Source of the DNA: Nocardia neocaledoniensis
Lineage (GTDB): Bacteria > Actinomycetota > Actinomycetes > Mycobacteriales > Mycobacteriaceae
Reading direction: 5' to 3'
DNA length: 64,000 bases
NCBI RefSeq assembly: GCF_003182135.1
Contig: NZ_QGTL01000003.1
Coordinates: forward strand, 620,001-684,000
Below, one piece after another: positions 42,270 through 52,375 of this stretch; the stretch's first letter is position 1, and each line of letters opens with the position of its first letter. The notes below the pieces were generated by a model. The model did no database searches. It saw nothing but the letters and a program-made list of their open reading frames with translations, and was not told where the DNA came from. The position numbers were made by a program, and so were the translations under genes.

Positions 42270-44324
42270 GTGGGTGACGATCGGCGTGGGCGAACGCCCC
42301 GGCCCGGAAGTCGCGCCCCCTGGGAGCGCTATCCGCAGGCCGAACCCACCGAGCAGGCCGAGAGCGGCTCGCGGCGGTCCAGGCACGCGGACGCGACGCA
42401 GGACCCCACCGCGCCGCCGCTGACGGTGCAGGACTTGGTCGACCGCGTCGACAGTGAGCGCACCAGGCGTCGACGGCCCCCCGGCGACGAGCCCGCGCCT
42501 GGCTCCCGAGCGGGCAGGCGCGCCCGCGAACAGGCTCCCCGCCCCACCCCCCGTCCCGAGCTCGAACCGCGCGCCGCAGGCGTCCCTCCCGTGGAGGAGA
42601 CGGTCGTGCGCCGCGCCGAATCACCCGCCGACCGCACCGCCACCACCGCGCTGCCGACCGAGGCCGTGCGCAACGGCCGCAGACCGGCCGCGCCCCGCCG
42701 GACCGCCGAACCGCTCGACGACCCCGCCACCGACATCCTGCCCGCGGTCACCGAGCCACCGAAGCGGGCCAAGCCGGTCAAGACCGCGTCCGCCGCTCCC
42801 CCGCGCCGTCCCGGCGCCGACGGCCGCCGCAATCGGCAGGCCAGGATGGCCGGCCGCGTCGCGCTCACCATCTTCGCGGTGCTCACACTGGTGGTCACCG
42901 GCGGCGGCTGGAGCTACCTGCGCGCCACCGGCAACAGCTTCACCCAGGTTTCCGCGCTCGACGGCACCACCGAGGACGTCCTCGACGGCGACATGCAGCT
43001 CGGTGACGAGAACTATCTGATCGTCGGCACCGACACCAGGGCCGGCGTGAACGCCGACATGGGCGCCGGCACCACCGACGACGCCGAGGGTTCGCGCGCC
43101 GACACGGTGATGCTGGTGCACATCCCCAAGAACCGCTCGCGCGTGGTCGTGGTCTCGTTCCCGCGCGATCTCGATGTCACCCGGCCGCAGTGCTCGGGGT
43201 GGGACAACGAGAAGGCCGCCTATACCGACGAGAAGATGCCCTCGGCCATGGGCGACAAGCTCAATGCCGTCTACGCCCGCGGCGGTCCGCGCTGCTTGGT
43301 CGACGTGGTCCGCAAGATGTCGGGTCTGAGCATCGGCCACTTCATCGGCATCGACTTCGCGGGCTTCGAGGCCATGGTCGATCAGATCGGCGGCGTCGAG
43401 GTGTGCTCGACCAAGCCGATCATCGACGGTGTGCTCGGCACGGTCCTGGAGACCTCCGGCAAGCAGCGTGTGATGGGCGAGACCGCACTCAACTACGTGC
43501 GCGCCCGGCACGTCGTCGGCGAGGAACGCAGTGACTACGACCGGATCAACCGGCAGCAGAAGTTCATGGCCTCGCTGCTGCGCGGCGCCCTGTCGAGCAA
43601 AGTGCTGTTCGATCCCGGCAAGCTCAACGGGTTCATCCAGGCCTTCACCAGCCACACCTTCGTGGACAAGGTGACGCCGCAGGACCTGCTGCTGCTCGGC
43701 CGCTCGCTGCAGAAGATGGACGCGGGCGCCGTCACCTTCCTGACGATCCCGACCGCCGGCACCAACGCCTATGGCAACGAGATCCCGCGCGAGACCGACA
43801 TCAAAGCCATCTTCCGCGCCGTCATCGACGACCAGCCCCTGCCCGGTGAGGTGAAGGCGCCGGAAATCGAGAGCTCGGCCCCCACCCCGGCGCCCGCCGC
43901 GCCGAAGCTGCTCGCGGTCGCGCCGAGCACCATGTCGCTCCTGGTCTCCAATGGCTCGGGCACCGTCGGTGCCGCGAACCGCGCGGCGACCAAGCTGGAC
44001 GCCCAGGGCTTCCAGATCTACAGCACCGGCAACTACGCGGGGGGCACCTCGACCAGCTCGAAGATCCGCTTCGCCCCCGGCATGGAAGCCGAGGCGGCGA
44101 CGGTGGCGAGCACGATCCCCGGCGCGAGCCTGGAGGAAGCGCCCGAGCTCGGCAGCATCATCGAAGTCGTGCTCGGCACCGACTTCGCCGGCACCGTGCG
44201 CACCGCCACCCCGATCGGAACCGAGCTGCCGAACGTGCCGATCGGCACCCCGCACAGCGCGGGCCCGGTGGCCCTGCCCTCCGACCTCGAGCACATGAAC
44301 GCCGCGGACGACACCTGTAAATAG
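42270..44324 (+). CDS. LytR-CpsA-Psr (LCP) family cell-wall glycopolymer ligase
   Basis: 684 residues from GTG 42270; TTG 42267 is the codon just before it. A Pro/Arg-rich cytoplasmic N-terminus of about 190 residues, one membrane helix (about 198-216), then the LCP domain (about 230-440) with GTDTR, DTVMLVHIP, VSFPRDL and the YVRARHVVGEERSDYDRINRQQ block. A LytR_C domain follows (about 555-645). LCP proteins attach arabinogalactan, teichoic acid or capsule to peptidoglycan; in mycolic bacteria the arabinogalactan role is established for some members. Its mycobacterial counterpart sits in the same gene order. No partner sugar transferases are nearby. Confidence 0.9.
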   Translation: MGDDRRGRTPRPGSRAPWERYPQAEPTEQAESGSRRSRHADATQDPTAPPLTVQDLVDRVDSERTRRRRPPGDEPAPGSRAGRRAREQAPRPTPRPELEPRAAGVPPVEETVVRRAESPADRTATTALPTEAVRNGRRPAAPRRTAEPLDDPATDILPAVTEPPKRAKPVKTASAAPPRRPGADGRRNRQARMAGRVALTIFAVLTLVVTGGGWSYLRATGNSFTQVSALDGTTEDVLDGDMQLGDENYLIVGTDTRAGVNADMGAGTTDDAEGSRADTVMLVHIPKNRSRVVVVSFPRDLDVTRPQCSGWDNEKAAYTDEKMPSAMGDKLNAVYARGGPRCLVDVVRKMSGLSIGHFIGIDFAGFEAMVDQIGGVEVCSTKPIIDGVLGTVLETSGKQRVMGETALNYVRARHVVGEERSDYDRINRQQKFMASLLRGALSSKVLFDPGKLNGFIQAFTSHTFVDKVTPQDLLLLGRSLQKMDAGAVTFLTIPTAGTNAYGNEIPRETDIKAIFRAVIDDQPLPGEVKAPEIESSAPTPAPAAPKLLAVAPSTMSLLVSNGSGTVGAANRAATKLDAQGFQIYSTGNYAGGTSTSSKIRFAPGMEAEAATVASTIPGASLEEAPELGSIIEVVLGTDFAGTVRTATPIGTELPNVPIGTPHSAGPVALPSDLEHMNAADDTCK

Positions 44325-44377
44325 AACCACCCGCTGAGCTGGCATGACACTGCCATGCGGCATTAACCCGCCGTTGG

Positions 44378-44414
44378 GTGACAGGGGCGGGGGTACCCAC
44401 TAGGGTCTGCAAAC
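44378..44414 (+). promoter_or_regulatory. Promoter of phoU, predicted leaderless
   Basis: GTGACA (44378-44383), 17-base spacer, TAGGGT (44401-44406). The ATG at 44415 lies eight bases further, at the expected transcript start. No Shine-Dalgarno is present. Spacing is read by eye. Confidence 0.55.
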
Positions 44415-45080
44415 ATGCGTGTCATCTACAACGAGCAAATGGCCGATCTCGCCAACCTCCTGGGTGAGATGGCCGGTCTCGCTGGCCAGGCGATGGAACA
44501 GGCCACCCAGTCGCTGCTGCAGGCCGACCTCGCGCTGGCCGAACAGGTCATCGGCGAGCAGGACCGGATCTCGGTGATGATCTCCGAGGCCGAGGAGAAG
44601 GCCTTCGCGCTGCTCGCGCTGCAGGCGCCCGTCGCGGGCGATCTGCGCCAGGTCGTGAGCGCCATCCAGATCGTCAACGACGTGAACCGGATGGGCACGC
44701 TGGCGCTGCACGTCGCCAAGGTGACCCGCCGTCGCCACCCCAACCACGCCCTGCCGGAGGCCGTCAACGGCTACTTCGCCGAGATGGGCCGCATCGCCGT
44801 GAACATGGGCGCCGGCGCCAAGGAGGTGCTCGAGACCCGCGATCCCGAGCGCGCCGCCCAGCTCAACCAGGACGACGAGGCGATGGACGACCTCCACCGC
44901 CACCTGTTCACCCTGCTGATGGACCGGGAGTGGAAGTACGGCGTGGCCTCGGCCGTCGACGTCACCCTGCTCGGCCGCTACTACGAGCGCTTCGCCGACC
45001 ACGCCGTCGAGATCGGCCGCCGCGTGATCTTCCTGGTCACCGGCGTGCTCCCGTCCGACGAGGACCTCGAGACCTCGTAG
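44415..45080 (+). CDS. phoU: Phosphate signalling protein PhoU (PhoY-like)
   Basis: 221 residues made of two PhoU repeats (about 15-100 and 120-205), each a three-helix bundle with E-x-x-x-D metal-type contacts ([32 protein letters not shown]). PhoU links the Pst transporter to the phosphate sensor kinase and keeps the Pho regulon off when phosphate is ample. pstSCAB lies 430 bases downstream, convergently placed. In M. tuberculosis phoY2 is likewise adjacent to phoT. The transcript is predicted leaderless. Confidence 0.94.
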   Translation: MRVIYNEQMADLANLLGEMAGLAGQAMEQATQSLLQADLALAEQVIGEQDRISVMISEAEEKAFALLALQAPVAGDLRQVVSAIQIVNDVNRMGTLALHVAKVTRRRHPNHALPEAVNGYFAEMGRIAVNMGAGAKEVLETRDPERAAQLNQDDEAMDDLHRHLFTLLMDREWKYGVASAVDVTLLGRYYERFADHAVEIGRRVIFLVTGVLPSDEDLETS

Positions 45081-45085
45081 GTGAC

Positions 45086-45134
45086 AAGGAGAAAGCCCCC
45101 GTGCTCGTCGGCCGAGCACGGGGGCTTTCTCCTT
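45086..45134 (+). terminator. Strong terminator after phoU
   Basis: Perfect 22-bp inverted repeat around a 5-base loop (arm core GAGAAAGCCCCCG), ending in CTTTCTCCTT. A similar hairpin at 45451 follows the next small gene. Confidence 0.9.
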
Positions 45135-45245
45135 CTCGCGTCGAGTCATTGCCGCCCCCAATGTAATTCGGTAGGCTGCGTAACCAAGGGGGGGTTCTGA
45201 TGGGGGAACCTCTGTGGAAACTATTGAAACGGAAGAGGTTTCGTC

Positions 45246-45446
45246 ATGAAAGTACGATTTTTCGCTGGCGCGTTGGTCGGTGTGGCCACGATCCTGACCA
45301 CGGCATTGCTCGCCCCGCAGGCCACGGCTCAGCCATCGGCGCCGTGCAACGCGAACACCGTCGGCAATACGAAGTACGAGGGTTCGACGAAGTGGCTGTG
45401 CTACTCGTACGGCCAGGGCAAGTACGGCTGGATCGTCGTTTCCTGA
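45246..45446 (+). CDS. Small secreted protein with one Cys pair
   Basis: 66 residues, ATG with GGAAGAGG seven bases upstream. A clear Sec signal peptide: KVRFFAG, a hydrophobic core, and cleavage likely after ATA or ATAQ. The mature part is about 38 residues with two Cys (SAPCNAN and WLCYSYG) that may form a disulphide, and is rich in Tyr and Trp. I do not recognise the family; such small secreted proteins are common in Nocardia. It is bounded by two similar terminators. Confidence 0.75.
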   Translation: MKVRFFAGALVGVATILTTALLAPQATAQPSAPCNANTVGNTKYEGSTKWLCYSYGQGKYGWIVVS

Positions 45447-45450
45447 TACC

Positions 45451-45498
45451 AACGAGAAAGCCCCCGCGCTCCTTGCAGGAGGCGGGGGCTTTCTCGTT
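45451..45498. terminator. Bidirectional hairpin terminator
   Basis: 17-bp arms AACGAGAAAGCCCCCGC and complement, with an inner CTCCT/AGGAG stem, between the small secreted gene and convergent pstB. Confidence 0.85.
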
Positions 45499-45506
45499 GG
45501 TGCGGT

Positions 45507-46283
45507 CTACCCGAAGCGGCCCGAGATGTAGTCCTCGGTGGCGCGCTGGGTGGGGTTGGAGAAGATCTTCTCGGTGTCGTCGATCTCGATCAGCTTGCCG
45601 GGCTTGCCCTGGGCCTCGAGGTTGAAGAAACCGGTCTGGTCACTCACGCGCGCGGCCTGCTGCATGTTGTGGGTGACGATGACGATGGTGAATTCCTTCT
45701 TCAGCTCGGTGATCAGGTCCTCGATCGCCAGGGTGGAGATCGGGTCCAGCGCCGAACAGGGCTCGTCCATCAGCAGCACGTCGGGCGAGACCGCGATGGC
45801 GCGGGCGATGCACAGACGCTGCTGCTGACCACCGGAGAGGCCGCCGCCCGGCTTGTCGAGGCGGTCCTTGACCTCGTTCCAGAGGTTGGCGCCGCGCAGC
45901 GAGCGCTCGGCGACCTCGTCGAGTTCCTTCTTGTTGCGCACGCCCTGCAGCTTCAGGCCCGCGACCACGTTGTCCTTGATGGACATGGTGGGGAACGGGT
46001 TCGGGCGCTGGAACACCATGCCGATGGTGCGACGCACGCCGACCGGGTCGATGGCGGCGCCGTAGATGTCCTCGCCGTCGAGCAGCACCGCGCCCTCGAC
46101 GCGCGCGTTCGGGGTCACCTCGTGCATGCGGTTGAGCGAACGCAGCACGGTGGACTTGCCACAACCGGAGGGACCGATGAAGGCGGTGACGCTGCGCGGC
46201 AGCACGGTCAGGTCCACGCTCGACACGGCGTGGAACGAACCGTAGTAGATGTTGAGATCTTTGACGTCGATCCGCTTGGCCAT
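45507..46283 (-). CDS. pstB: Phosphate ABC transporter ATP-binding protein PstB
   Basis: 258 residues. Walker [10 protein letters not shown], signature LSGGQQQR, Walker [15 protein letters not shown]-loop VTHNMQQA; the Pst family marks [14 protein letters not shown] and [12 protein letters not shown] are present. It powers phosphate uptake through PstCA. Last gene of pstSCAB, 19 bases after pstA. Confidence 0.97.
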   Translation of the reverse strand: MAKRIDVKDLNIYYGSFHAVSSVDLTVLPRSVTAFIGPSGCGKSTVLRSLNRMHEVTPNARVEGAVLLDGEDIYGAAIDPVGVRRTIGMVFQRPNPFPTMSIKDNVVAGLKLQGVRNKKELDEVAERSLRGANLWNEVKDRLDKPGGGLSGGQQQRLCIARAIAVSPDVLLMDEPCSALDPISTLAIEDLITELKKEFTIVIVTHNMQQAARVSDQTGFFNLEAQGKPGKLIEIDDTEKIFSNPTQRATEDYISGRFG

Positions 46284-46302
46284 CTGAGTTATCCGTTCGC
46301 TT

Positions 46303-47208
46303 CTATCGGTTCCGGGTGAGCAGCTTGTTGACGCCGGCGGCGGCCAGGTACAGCAACGCGATCATCAGGATCAGCGTGAGCGCCGCACCCCAGACACGTT
46401 CGCGGCCGGCGGCCTCCGGGTTGGCCAGCTCTTGGTAGATCAGCAGCGGCAGCGAAGCCATGTTGCCGTCGAAGATGTTCTGGTTGATCGACTTGCTGTA
46501 GCCGACCAGCACCAGCACGGGCGCGGTCTCACCCATGACGCGGGCGAGGGCGAGCAGGATGCCGGAGATCATGCCGGGCGCCGCGGTCGGAATGACGATG
46601 CGCAGGATGGTCTTCCACCTCGGCACGCCGAGCGCGTAGGACGCCTCGCGCAGCTCGTCGGGCACCAGCTTCAGCATCTCCTCGGTGCTGCGCACGACCA
46701 CCGGCAGCATCAGCAGCACGAGAGCCAGCGAGACGGCGAAGGAGCTCTGCGGCATGCCGAAGGTGGCGATCCACAGCGCGAAGATGAACAGCGCGGCCAC
46801 GATCGAGGGCACGCCGGCGAGGATGTCGACCATGAAGGTGGTGACCTTGGCCAGGCGGCCACGGCCGTACTCGACCAGGTAGACCGCGGCCATGATGCCC
46901 AGCGGCACCGCGATGATCGAGGCGACCGCCGACTGCACGATGGTGCCGTAGATCGCGTGGTACACACCGCCGCCGGTCTGGTCCGGCAGGATGCCCTTCT
47001 GCGAGTTGAACCACCAGTCGGCGGTGACGATCGCGGTGATGCCCTTGGTGATCACCAGGCCGAGCACCCACACCAGCGGGATGAGCGCGATCACGAAGCA
47101 CAGGGTGACCAGGCCGGTCGCGATGTTGTTCTTGATCTTGCGCGCGGTGCCGACCTGCCGGAACGGCGGCGCCTTGATCGGCTTGTCGAGGGTCGTCGTG
47201 GTGGTCAT
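46303..47208 (-). CDS. pstA: Phosphate ABC transporter permease PstA
   Basis: 301 residues, six membrane segments, with the permease EAA-type motif around [17 protein letters not shown]. Its ATG overlaps the pstC stop by one base. With PstC it forms the membrane channel of the high-affinity phosphate importer. Confidence 0.95.
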   Translation of the reverse strand: MTTTTTLDKPIKAPPFRQVGTARKIKNNIATGLVTLCFVIALIPLVWVLGLVITKGITAIVTADWWFNSQKGILPDQTGGGVYHAIYGTIVQSAVASIIAVPLGIMAAVYLVEYGRGRLAKVTTFMVDILAGVPSIVAALFIFALWIATFGMPQSSFAVSLALVLLMLPVVVRSTEEMLKLVPDELREASYALGVPRWKTILRIVIPTAAPGMISGILLALARVMGETAPVLVLVGYSKSINQNIFDGNMASLPLLIYQELANPEAAGRERVWGAALTLILMIALLYLAAAGVNKLLTRNR

Positions 47209-48257
47209 CAGCCGTTCACCTTTCCACCGGAGGCCAGGCGGGCCAGCGCGTTGACGATGAAGGTCAGCGCGAAGAGAACGAAGCCGGCGGCGATGTAGGC
47301 GCCCGTCGGCAGCGGCGCGCTGAATTCCGAGGCCGCCGAGGCGATCTTGGACGCGAAGGTGTAGCCGCCGTCGAACAGCGACCAGGTACCGGCCTGGCTC
47401 GCGGTGCGCAGCACGACGAGGACCGCGATGGTCTCACCGAGCGCGCGGCCGAGGCCGAGCATGGAACCGGCGATCACACCGCTGCGGCCGTAGGGCAGCA
47501 CGGTCATCCGGACGACTTCCCACTTGGTGGCGCCGAGGGCCTGCGCGGCCTCGATGTGTGCGCGCGGCGTCAGCGCGAACACCTCGCGGGCGACCGAGGT
47601 GATGATCGGCAGGATCATCACGGCGAGCACGACACCGGCGGTGAAGATGGTGCCGCCGCCGGCGATCGAGACGTTGCCGTCGGAGAACAGGAACAGCCAG
47701 CCGAGGTTCTCGTTGAGGAATTCCTGGACGGGCGCGATCTGCGGCGCCAGCACCAGGAAGCCCCACAGACCGAACACGATGGACGGCACCGCGGCGAGCA
47801 GGTCGATCAGCATCGTGAACGGCCGCGCGAGCCGCGACGGCGCGTAGTGCGTGAGGAACAGCGCGATGCCGACGCCGATCGGCACCGCGACGATGAGCGC
47901 GAACACCGAGCTCAGCACCGTGACCATGAACAGGTCACGGATGCCGAACCGGAGGTTGTTCGCGTCACCGGTGGAGAATTCGGTGCTGGTGAAGAAGTTG
48001 ACCTCGTCAGCCCTGAGCGAGGGGACCGCGCGGATCAGCAGGAACAGCGCGATCAGCGCGATGGCCGCGACGATGGTCGCGCCGGCCGCGGTGGCCGTCC
48101 AGCGGAAGATCGTCTCGGCGTTCAGCGCGCCGGAACGACCCTTGGCGGGCGCCTTGTCGCTTTTCGGTTCGGTCGGCATATTCGCAGTATCTCCGGCCGC
48201 CCGCGGGCCCGTCGAGTCCGACGAGCCCGCTGCGGTCACCTCAGGGTGCATGGTCAT
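47208..48257 (-). CDS. pstC: Phosphate ABC transporter permease PstC
   Basis: 349 residues. A polar, Ala/Lys-rich N-terminus of about 55 residues precedes six membrane segments; the permease motif is [16 protein letters not shown]. Start ATG 48257, 13 bases after the pstS stop. An in-frame second ATG (two codons later) is also possible. Confidence 0.95.
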   Translation of the reverse strand: MTMHPEVTAAGSSDSTGPRAAGDTANMPTEPKSDKAPAKGRSGALNAETIFRWTATAAGATIVAAIALIALFLLIRAVPSLRADEVNFFTSTEFSTGDANNLRFGIRDLFMVTVLSSVFALIVAVPIGVGIALFLTHYAPSRLARPFTMLIDLLAAVPSIVFGLWGFLVLAPQIAPVQEFLNENLGWLFLFSDGNVSIAGGGTIFTAGVVLAVMILPIITSVAREVFALTPRAHIEAAQALGATKWEVVRMTVLPYGRSGVIAGSMLGLGRALGETIAVLVVLRTASQAGTWSLFDGGYTFASKIASAASEFSAPLPTGAYIAAGFVLFALTFIVNALARLASGGKVNG

Positions 48258-48270
48258 GGCCAGGAAGCGA

Positions 48271-49383
48271 TCAGGAGATGGCGTTGATCGCGGTGGTCAG
48301 CTTGGTCTTGAACGCGTCGGGCAGCGGCACGTAGCCGGCGTCGGCGAGACCGTTCTGGCCGTTGGTGACGGCCGAGGTCAGGAACGCCTTGACGGCCTTG
48401 CCGGTCTCGGCGTCGGTGTACTTGGAGCACACGATCTCGTAGGTCGCCATCATGATCGGGTACGAGCCGGCCGCGGTCGGACGGTAGAACGAGCTGGTGT
48501 CGAGGACCAGGTCGTTGCCCTCGCCCTTGATCTTCACGCCGTCGATCGACTTACCGGCCGACTCGGCGGTCAGCTTGACCGGGTCCTTGGACGCGGAGGT
48601 GATGATCTGCGCGATCGACAGGTTCTGCGCCTTGGCGAAGGACCACTCGTTGTAGGTGATCGAGTTCTTGGTGTTCTTGATCGCGGCCGAGGTGCCCTCG
48701 TTGCCCTTGGCGCCCTCACCGACACCACCGTTGAAGGTCTTGCCGCCGCCCTTGCCCCAGGCGCCGTCGGACGCGGCGTCGAGGTAGAGCTGGAAGTTGT
48801 CGGTGGTGCCCGACTCGTCGGAGCGGAAGATCACGGCGATCTTCTCCGAGGGCAGCTTGGCGTTGGGGTTCAGCGCCTTGATCTCGGGGGCGTCCCAGGT
48901 GGCGACGGAGCCGTTGAACACCTTGGCGGCGGTCGGGCCGTCGAGGACCAGGTCGGTCACGCCGTCGACGTTGTAGGTGATGGCGATCGGGCCGAAGACG
49001 GTCGGCAGGTTCCACGCCGGGGCGCCGCAACGCTCCTGAGCCTTGGCCGGCTCTTCCTTCTTGGAGCTCAGCGCCGAGTCGGAGCCACCGAAATCGGTCT
49101 GGCCGCCGATGAATTCGTTCACGCCCGCGCCGGAGCCGCTGGAGGTGTAGTTGAGGGTGAAGCCGTCACAGTTGGTCTCGTAGGCGGCGACGAAGCGCTC
49201 CATGGCGTTCTTCTGCGAGGACGCGCCGGACGCCTTCAGCGCCTTCTTGCCCTCGCAGGTCACGCTGGTGTTGGCGGCGTTGCTGGTGTCGCCACCGGTG
49301 TTGTCGTCGCTGCCACAGGCGGCAAGGGACATCGCGCCCGCGGCGAAGACACCGACCAGGGCACTGGTGCGCTTGAAGTTCAC
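48271..49383 (-). CDS. pstS: Phosphate-binding lipoprotein PstS
   Basis: 370 residues, GTG start with GGAGGAAAA upstream. Lipoprotein signal ending LAACGSDD, followed by a Thr/Asn-rich spacer. The phosphate-binding fold is clear: [49 protein letters not shown]. The Ser/Thr/Asp residues of these loops bind phosphate in the PstS family. First gene of pstSCAB, with a Pho-box-like repeat about 150 bases upstream. It would deliver phosphate to PstCA at the outer membrane face. Confidence 0.97.
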   Translation of the reverse strand: MNFKRTSALVGVFAAGAMSLAACGSDDNTGGDTSNAANTSVTCEGKKALKASGASSQKNAMERFVAAYETNCDGFTLNYTSSGSGAGVNEFIGGQTDFGGSDSALSSKKEEPAKAQERCGAPAWNLPTVFGPIAITYNVDGVTDLVLDGPTAAKVFNGSVATWDAPEIKALNPNAKLPSEKIAVIFRSDESGTTDNFQLYLDAASDGAWGKGGGKTFNGGVGEGAKGNEGTSAAIKNTKNSITYNEWSFAKAQNLSIAQIITSASKDPVKLTAESAGKSIDGVKIKGEGNDLVLDTSSFYRPTAAGSYPIMMATYEIVCSKYTDAETGKAVKAFLTSAVTNGQNGLADAGYVPLPDAFKTKLTTAINAIS

Positions 49384-49535
49384 TTTTCCTCCGACATTGC
49401 TGGCGACTCGCTCGGTCCCTCACCGGCCCGGGCGAGTTCTGGCGGTGCGGATCGCGGGGGAACGCGCGCACCAGGCGGCAACTGTGCCGCCCAGAAGTAA
49501 CGTAGGTTCGCCCGGTTGACAGTTGGCCCGACGCG

Positions 49536-49553
49536 GGTTAACGGGGAATGAAC
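49536..49553 (-). promoter_or_regulatory. Pho-box-like direct repeat upstream of pstS
   Basis: The minus strand reads GTTCATTCCCCGTTAACC: two GTTcA/GTTaA units spaced 11 bases apart. This matches the direct-repeat layout of actinobacterial PhoP sites (GTTCACC repeated every 11 bases). It lies about 155 bases from the pstS start. Confidence 0.55.
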
Positions 49554-49675
49554 AGCCAAGCGCGATTTCCGCCACGAATGTGACGTTTGCCCCAGTTTTA
49601 CTCGCTCTTACCCGGTCAGGCGCGCACTATTCAGCCGCGCCGAAGAATTCATCACACCTGTGACGTGTCTCGCAA

Positions 49676-50587
49676 TCAGGACGGCAGCGCGTAGGCGACG
49701 TCGACGTGCGCGGGCGCGAAGCCCAGTTTCGTGTAGGTGCGCACGGCCGCCTCGTTGTCGGCCTCGGTGTAGAGCAACACCTCCGACAGCTCCCTCGCCC
49801 GCAGGTAGTGCAGGCCGGCCAGCGTCAGCAATCGGCCCAGGCCACGGCCCTGCGCGTCCGGATCGATGCCGACCACGTAGACCTCGCCGGCGGGCGCCGC
49901 GTCGGGCGCCACCTTGGTCCAGTGAAAGCCGAGCAACCGGTCCGGCGCGGCGGCGTCGAAGGCCAGGAACAGGCCGGCGGGGTCGAACCAGGGTTCCGCG
50001 CGGCGGGCCGCGATATCGCGCTCGGCCCAGCCGCCCTGTTCGGGATGCCAGGAGAACGCGGCGTTGTTCACCCGCAGCAGTTCGGCGTCGTCGACCGCGC
50101 CCTGATAGGTCCGCAGCAGGATGTTCTCCGGCAGCACCAGCTCCGGTAGCTCGGGTGTTGCCAGTGGCCGGCGCATCTGCCACAGCTCCCGCGCCGTGAC
50201 CAGGCCGAGGCGTCCGGCGAGCGCCTTGGCCGCGGGGAGGTCACCGTGTGCCCACACCCGCGCGCCGTCGCCGCCCTCGGCCAGCGCGGCCCGGACGAGT
50301 TCGGCGCCGATCCCGTCGCCGCGCGCGTCGGGGTCGACCGCGACCTCGGCCATCGCGGGGTGTTCGTCATGCGCGGCAACGAGATTCGCGTAACCGACGA
50401 CCTCGCCCGCCCGCTCGGCGAGCAGATGCCTGGTGCCCTCAGCCGTCTCGGCGAGCGAGAGAACCGCCTGCTCGGACACCGGCGCCACGCCGTCGCCGGC
50501 CTTGGCCCGGTCGAGCACAGCGCGCACCCGGGTCGCCACCTCGGGCACGACGTGGTCGGTCCAGGTCAGGGTTGCCGTCTGCGCCAT
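49676..50587 (-). CDS. mshD: Mycothiol synthase MshD
   Basis: 303 residues built of two GNAT acetyltransferase domains (about 1-140 and 150-303). The C-terminal domain has VGIDPDAQGRGLGRLLTLAG, the acetyl-CoA loop, and LYTEADNEAAVRTYTKLGF; the N-terminal copy has VAVDPDARGDGIG. The enzyme acetylates Cys-GlcN-Ins to complete mycothiol, the main low-molecular-weight thiol of actinobacteria. Next to glnR, as in mycobacteria. Start ATG 50587, 20 bases after the glnR stop; likely an operon. Confidence 0.93.
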   Translation of the reverse strand: MAQTATLTWTDHVVPEVATRVRAVLDRAKAGDGVAPVSEQAVLSLAETAEGTRHLLAERAGEVVGYANLVAAHDEHPAMAEVAVDPDARGDGIGAELVRAALAEGGDGARVWAHGDLPAAKALAGRLGLVTARELWQMRRPLATPELPELVLPENILLRTYQGAVDDAELLRVNNAAFSWHPEQGGWAERDIAARRAEPWFDPAGLFLAFDAAAPDRLLGFHWTKVAPDAAPAGEVYVVGIDPDAQGRGLGRLLTLAGLHYLRARELSEVLLYTEADNEAAVRTYTKLGFAPAHVDVAYALPS

Positions 50588-50606
50588 CGAACCGTCCTCA
50601 GTGTCG

Positions 50607-51368
50607 CTACTGCGCGGTGCCGTTGAGCGGCGCCAGCGAGTCGTCGCCGTCGACGTCCTCGTCCGGGAAGCTCACCGTCTCGCCCTTGGTGGCCGGGGTC
50701 CTGGCCGGGCGCACCGCCTTGTAACCGACATTACGCACCGTGCCGATCAGCGACTCGTACTCGCTGCCGAGCTTGGCGCGCAGGCGCCGCACGTGCACGT
50801 CGACGGTGCGGGTGCCGCCGAAGAAGTCGTAGCCCCACACCTCCTGCAGCAGCTGGGCGCGGGTGAACACCCGGCCGGCGTGCTGGGCGAGGTACTTGAG
50901 CAGCTCGAATTCCTTGTAGGTGAGATCGAGCGGGCGACCGCGCAGCCGCGCGGTGTAGGTGCCCTCGTCGATCACCAGTTCACCCAGGGTGATCTTGCCG
51001 GTGTTCTCGGGGCTGGCCACGCCGCCGTTGCGGCCGACGAGCAGCCGCAGCCGGGCGTCGAGTTCGGCGGGACCGGTGCCGGGCAGCAGGATGTCGTCCA
51101 GGCCCCAGTCCGCGTTGACGGCCACCAGACCGCCCTCGGTGAGCACCGCGACGACCGGCACCGACGACCCCGTGCTGCCGAGCAGCCTGCACAGGCCGCG
51201 CGCGGCGGCCAGGTCGGTTCTGGCGTCGACCAGCGCGACATCGGCGCTACCCGCCTCGAGCAGGGACGACACCTCGGTCGGCGCGGGCCGCACGTTGTGC
51301 GCCAGCAGCGACAACGAGGGCAGCACCGAATCAGGGTTGGGGTCGGAGGTCAGTAGGAGCAGCTCCAC
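50607..51368 (-). CDS. glnR: GlnR-type nitrogen regulator (OmpR-family, atypical receiver)
   Basis: 253 residues, GTG with AGGAGGAG six bases upstream. An N-terminal receiver-like domain (about 1-115) is followed by a winged-helix DNA-binding domain (about 125-225) with [22 protein letters not shown] and [18 protein letters not shown]. The receiver lacks most phosphorylation-site residues of typical response regulators, which is usual for actinobacterial GlnR. GlnR switches on glnA, amt and nitrate genes under nitrogen limitation. The C-terminal 25 residues are acidic. It is divergent from lmeA across about 160 bases. Confidence 0.88.
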   Translation of the reverse strand: MELLLLTSDPNPDSVLPSLSLLAHNVRPAPTEVSSLLEAGSADVALVDARTDLAAARGLCRLLGSTGSSVPVVAVLTEGGLVAVNADWGLDDILLPGTGPAELDARLRLLVGRNGGVASPENTGKITLGELVIDEGTYTARLRGRPLDLTYKEFELLKYLAQHAGRVFTRAQLLQEVWGYDFFGGTRTVDVHVRRLRAKLGSEYESLIGTVRNVGYKAVRPARTPATKGETVSFPDEDVDGDDSLAPLNGTAQ

Positions 51369-51529
51369 CGGGCTCTCCTCCTATCTCGTGGCTCCGCGGA
51401 CGACGGCAGCCGCGTAGCTACGTCGCCGAAACACAGGTAAGTCGTGTGCAACATTAGCGCCTATACCCGCACTACCTCGCAACATGGCCCGTCGGGCTCG
51501 CCGCGGCGGGCGCGGCTAGGGTGAGGACC

Positions 51530-52375
51530 ATGCGCAAGCTGATCATCGGGCTGCTGTGCCTGGCCGGTGTGGCGGTGGTGATCGATTTCGGCGCCGCCGC
51601 CTACACGGAGTACCACGTGTCGCGGCAGCTGCGGGCCGGAGCCGAGTTGTCGGCCGACCCCGAAGTGACCGTGAAGGGCTTCCCCTTCCTCGCCCAGGCG
51701 GCCTCGGGCCGCTACGGCGACGTGCTGATCCGCGCGCGCAGCAAGCGCCCCGACATCCCCGGCGAGATCGCGCTCGAGGCCAACCTCTACGGCCTGCACG
51801 CGCCCGTCGGCCAGCTGGTCGACGGCACCGCGCGGGAGGTCGCGGTCGACCGGGTCGAGGCCCAGATGGCGATCGAGCCGATCGAGCTCGGCCGGCTGTT
51901 CGGCATCCCCGACCTGCAGGTGCTCGGCCCGCCCGCCGACAAGTCCGACGGCACCGGCGGTTCCGGCGGCTCCGGGCTGACCACCTCGGGCGCGCACGTG
52001 CTCAGGGGCTCGCTGCCGATCGCGCCGAACGGGCGCATCCTGCCCGCGGGCGCCATGCCGACCAGCAACGCCACCAAGGTCGAGGTCCAGGTGGAGGCCG
52101 ACCTGATGCTCGACGGCGACAAGATCCGCATCCAGGCCACCCGCTTCTACACCGACCGCACCTCCCCCACCGATACGCCGACCTCGACGACCAAGACCGA
52201 GATCCTCGACGTCGATCGGCCCGCGGTGCTCGAGCGGTTCAGCCGTACGATCGATACCAAGGAGCTGCCGTTCGGCATCGCCCCCACCGAGGTGGAGGCG
52301 AAGGGCGGCCAGATCATCGTCTACGGCATCGGCCGCTCCCTGACCATCGACCTGGACCGATTGCAGCAACCATGA
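51530..52375 (+). CDS. lmeA: LmeA-like DUF2993 exported protein
   Basis: 281 residues from ATG 51530; GTG 51521 is an alternative. N-terminal signal/anchor helix (LIIGLLCLAGVAVVIDFGAAAY), then a DUF2993 (SMP/TULIP-like lipid-binding) domain: VKGFPFLAQAASGRYGDVLIRA is the typical start. A Gly/Ser-rich loop near 145-160 is extra. In mycobacteria LmeA is a phospholipase-like protein of the periplasm needed for long lipomannan chains. Its stop overlaps the start of the thioredoxin-like gene by four bases (ATGA), as in mycobacterial lmeA-thiX. Confidence 0.87.
   Translation: MRKLIIGLLCLAGVAVVIDFGAAAYTEYHVSRQLRAGAELSADPEVTVKGFPFLAQAASGRYGDVLIRARSKRPDIPGEIALEANLYGLHAPVGQLVDGTAREVAVDRVEAQMAIEPIELGRLFGIPDLQVLGPPADKSDGTGGSGGSGLTTSGAHVLRGSLPIAPNGRILPAGAMPTSNATKVEVQVEADLMLDGDKIRIQATRFYTDRTSPTDTPTSTTKTEILDVDRPAVLERFSRTIDTKELPFGIAPTEVEAKGGQIIVYGIGRSLTIDLDRLQQP

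Noticed and set aside
49640..49670. TCACA..TGTGA dyad downstream of mshD as a CRP site
   Set aside because: Arms are only two bases apart and in the wrong spacing for CRP, and it lies after a gene end.
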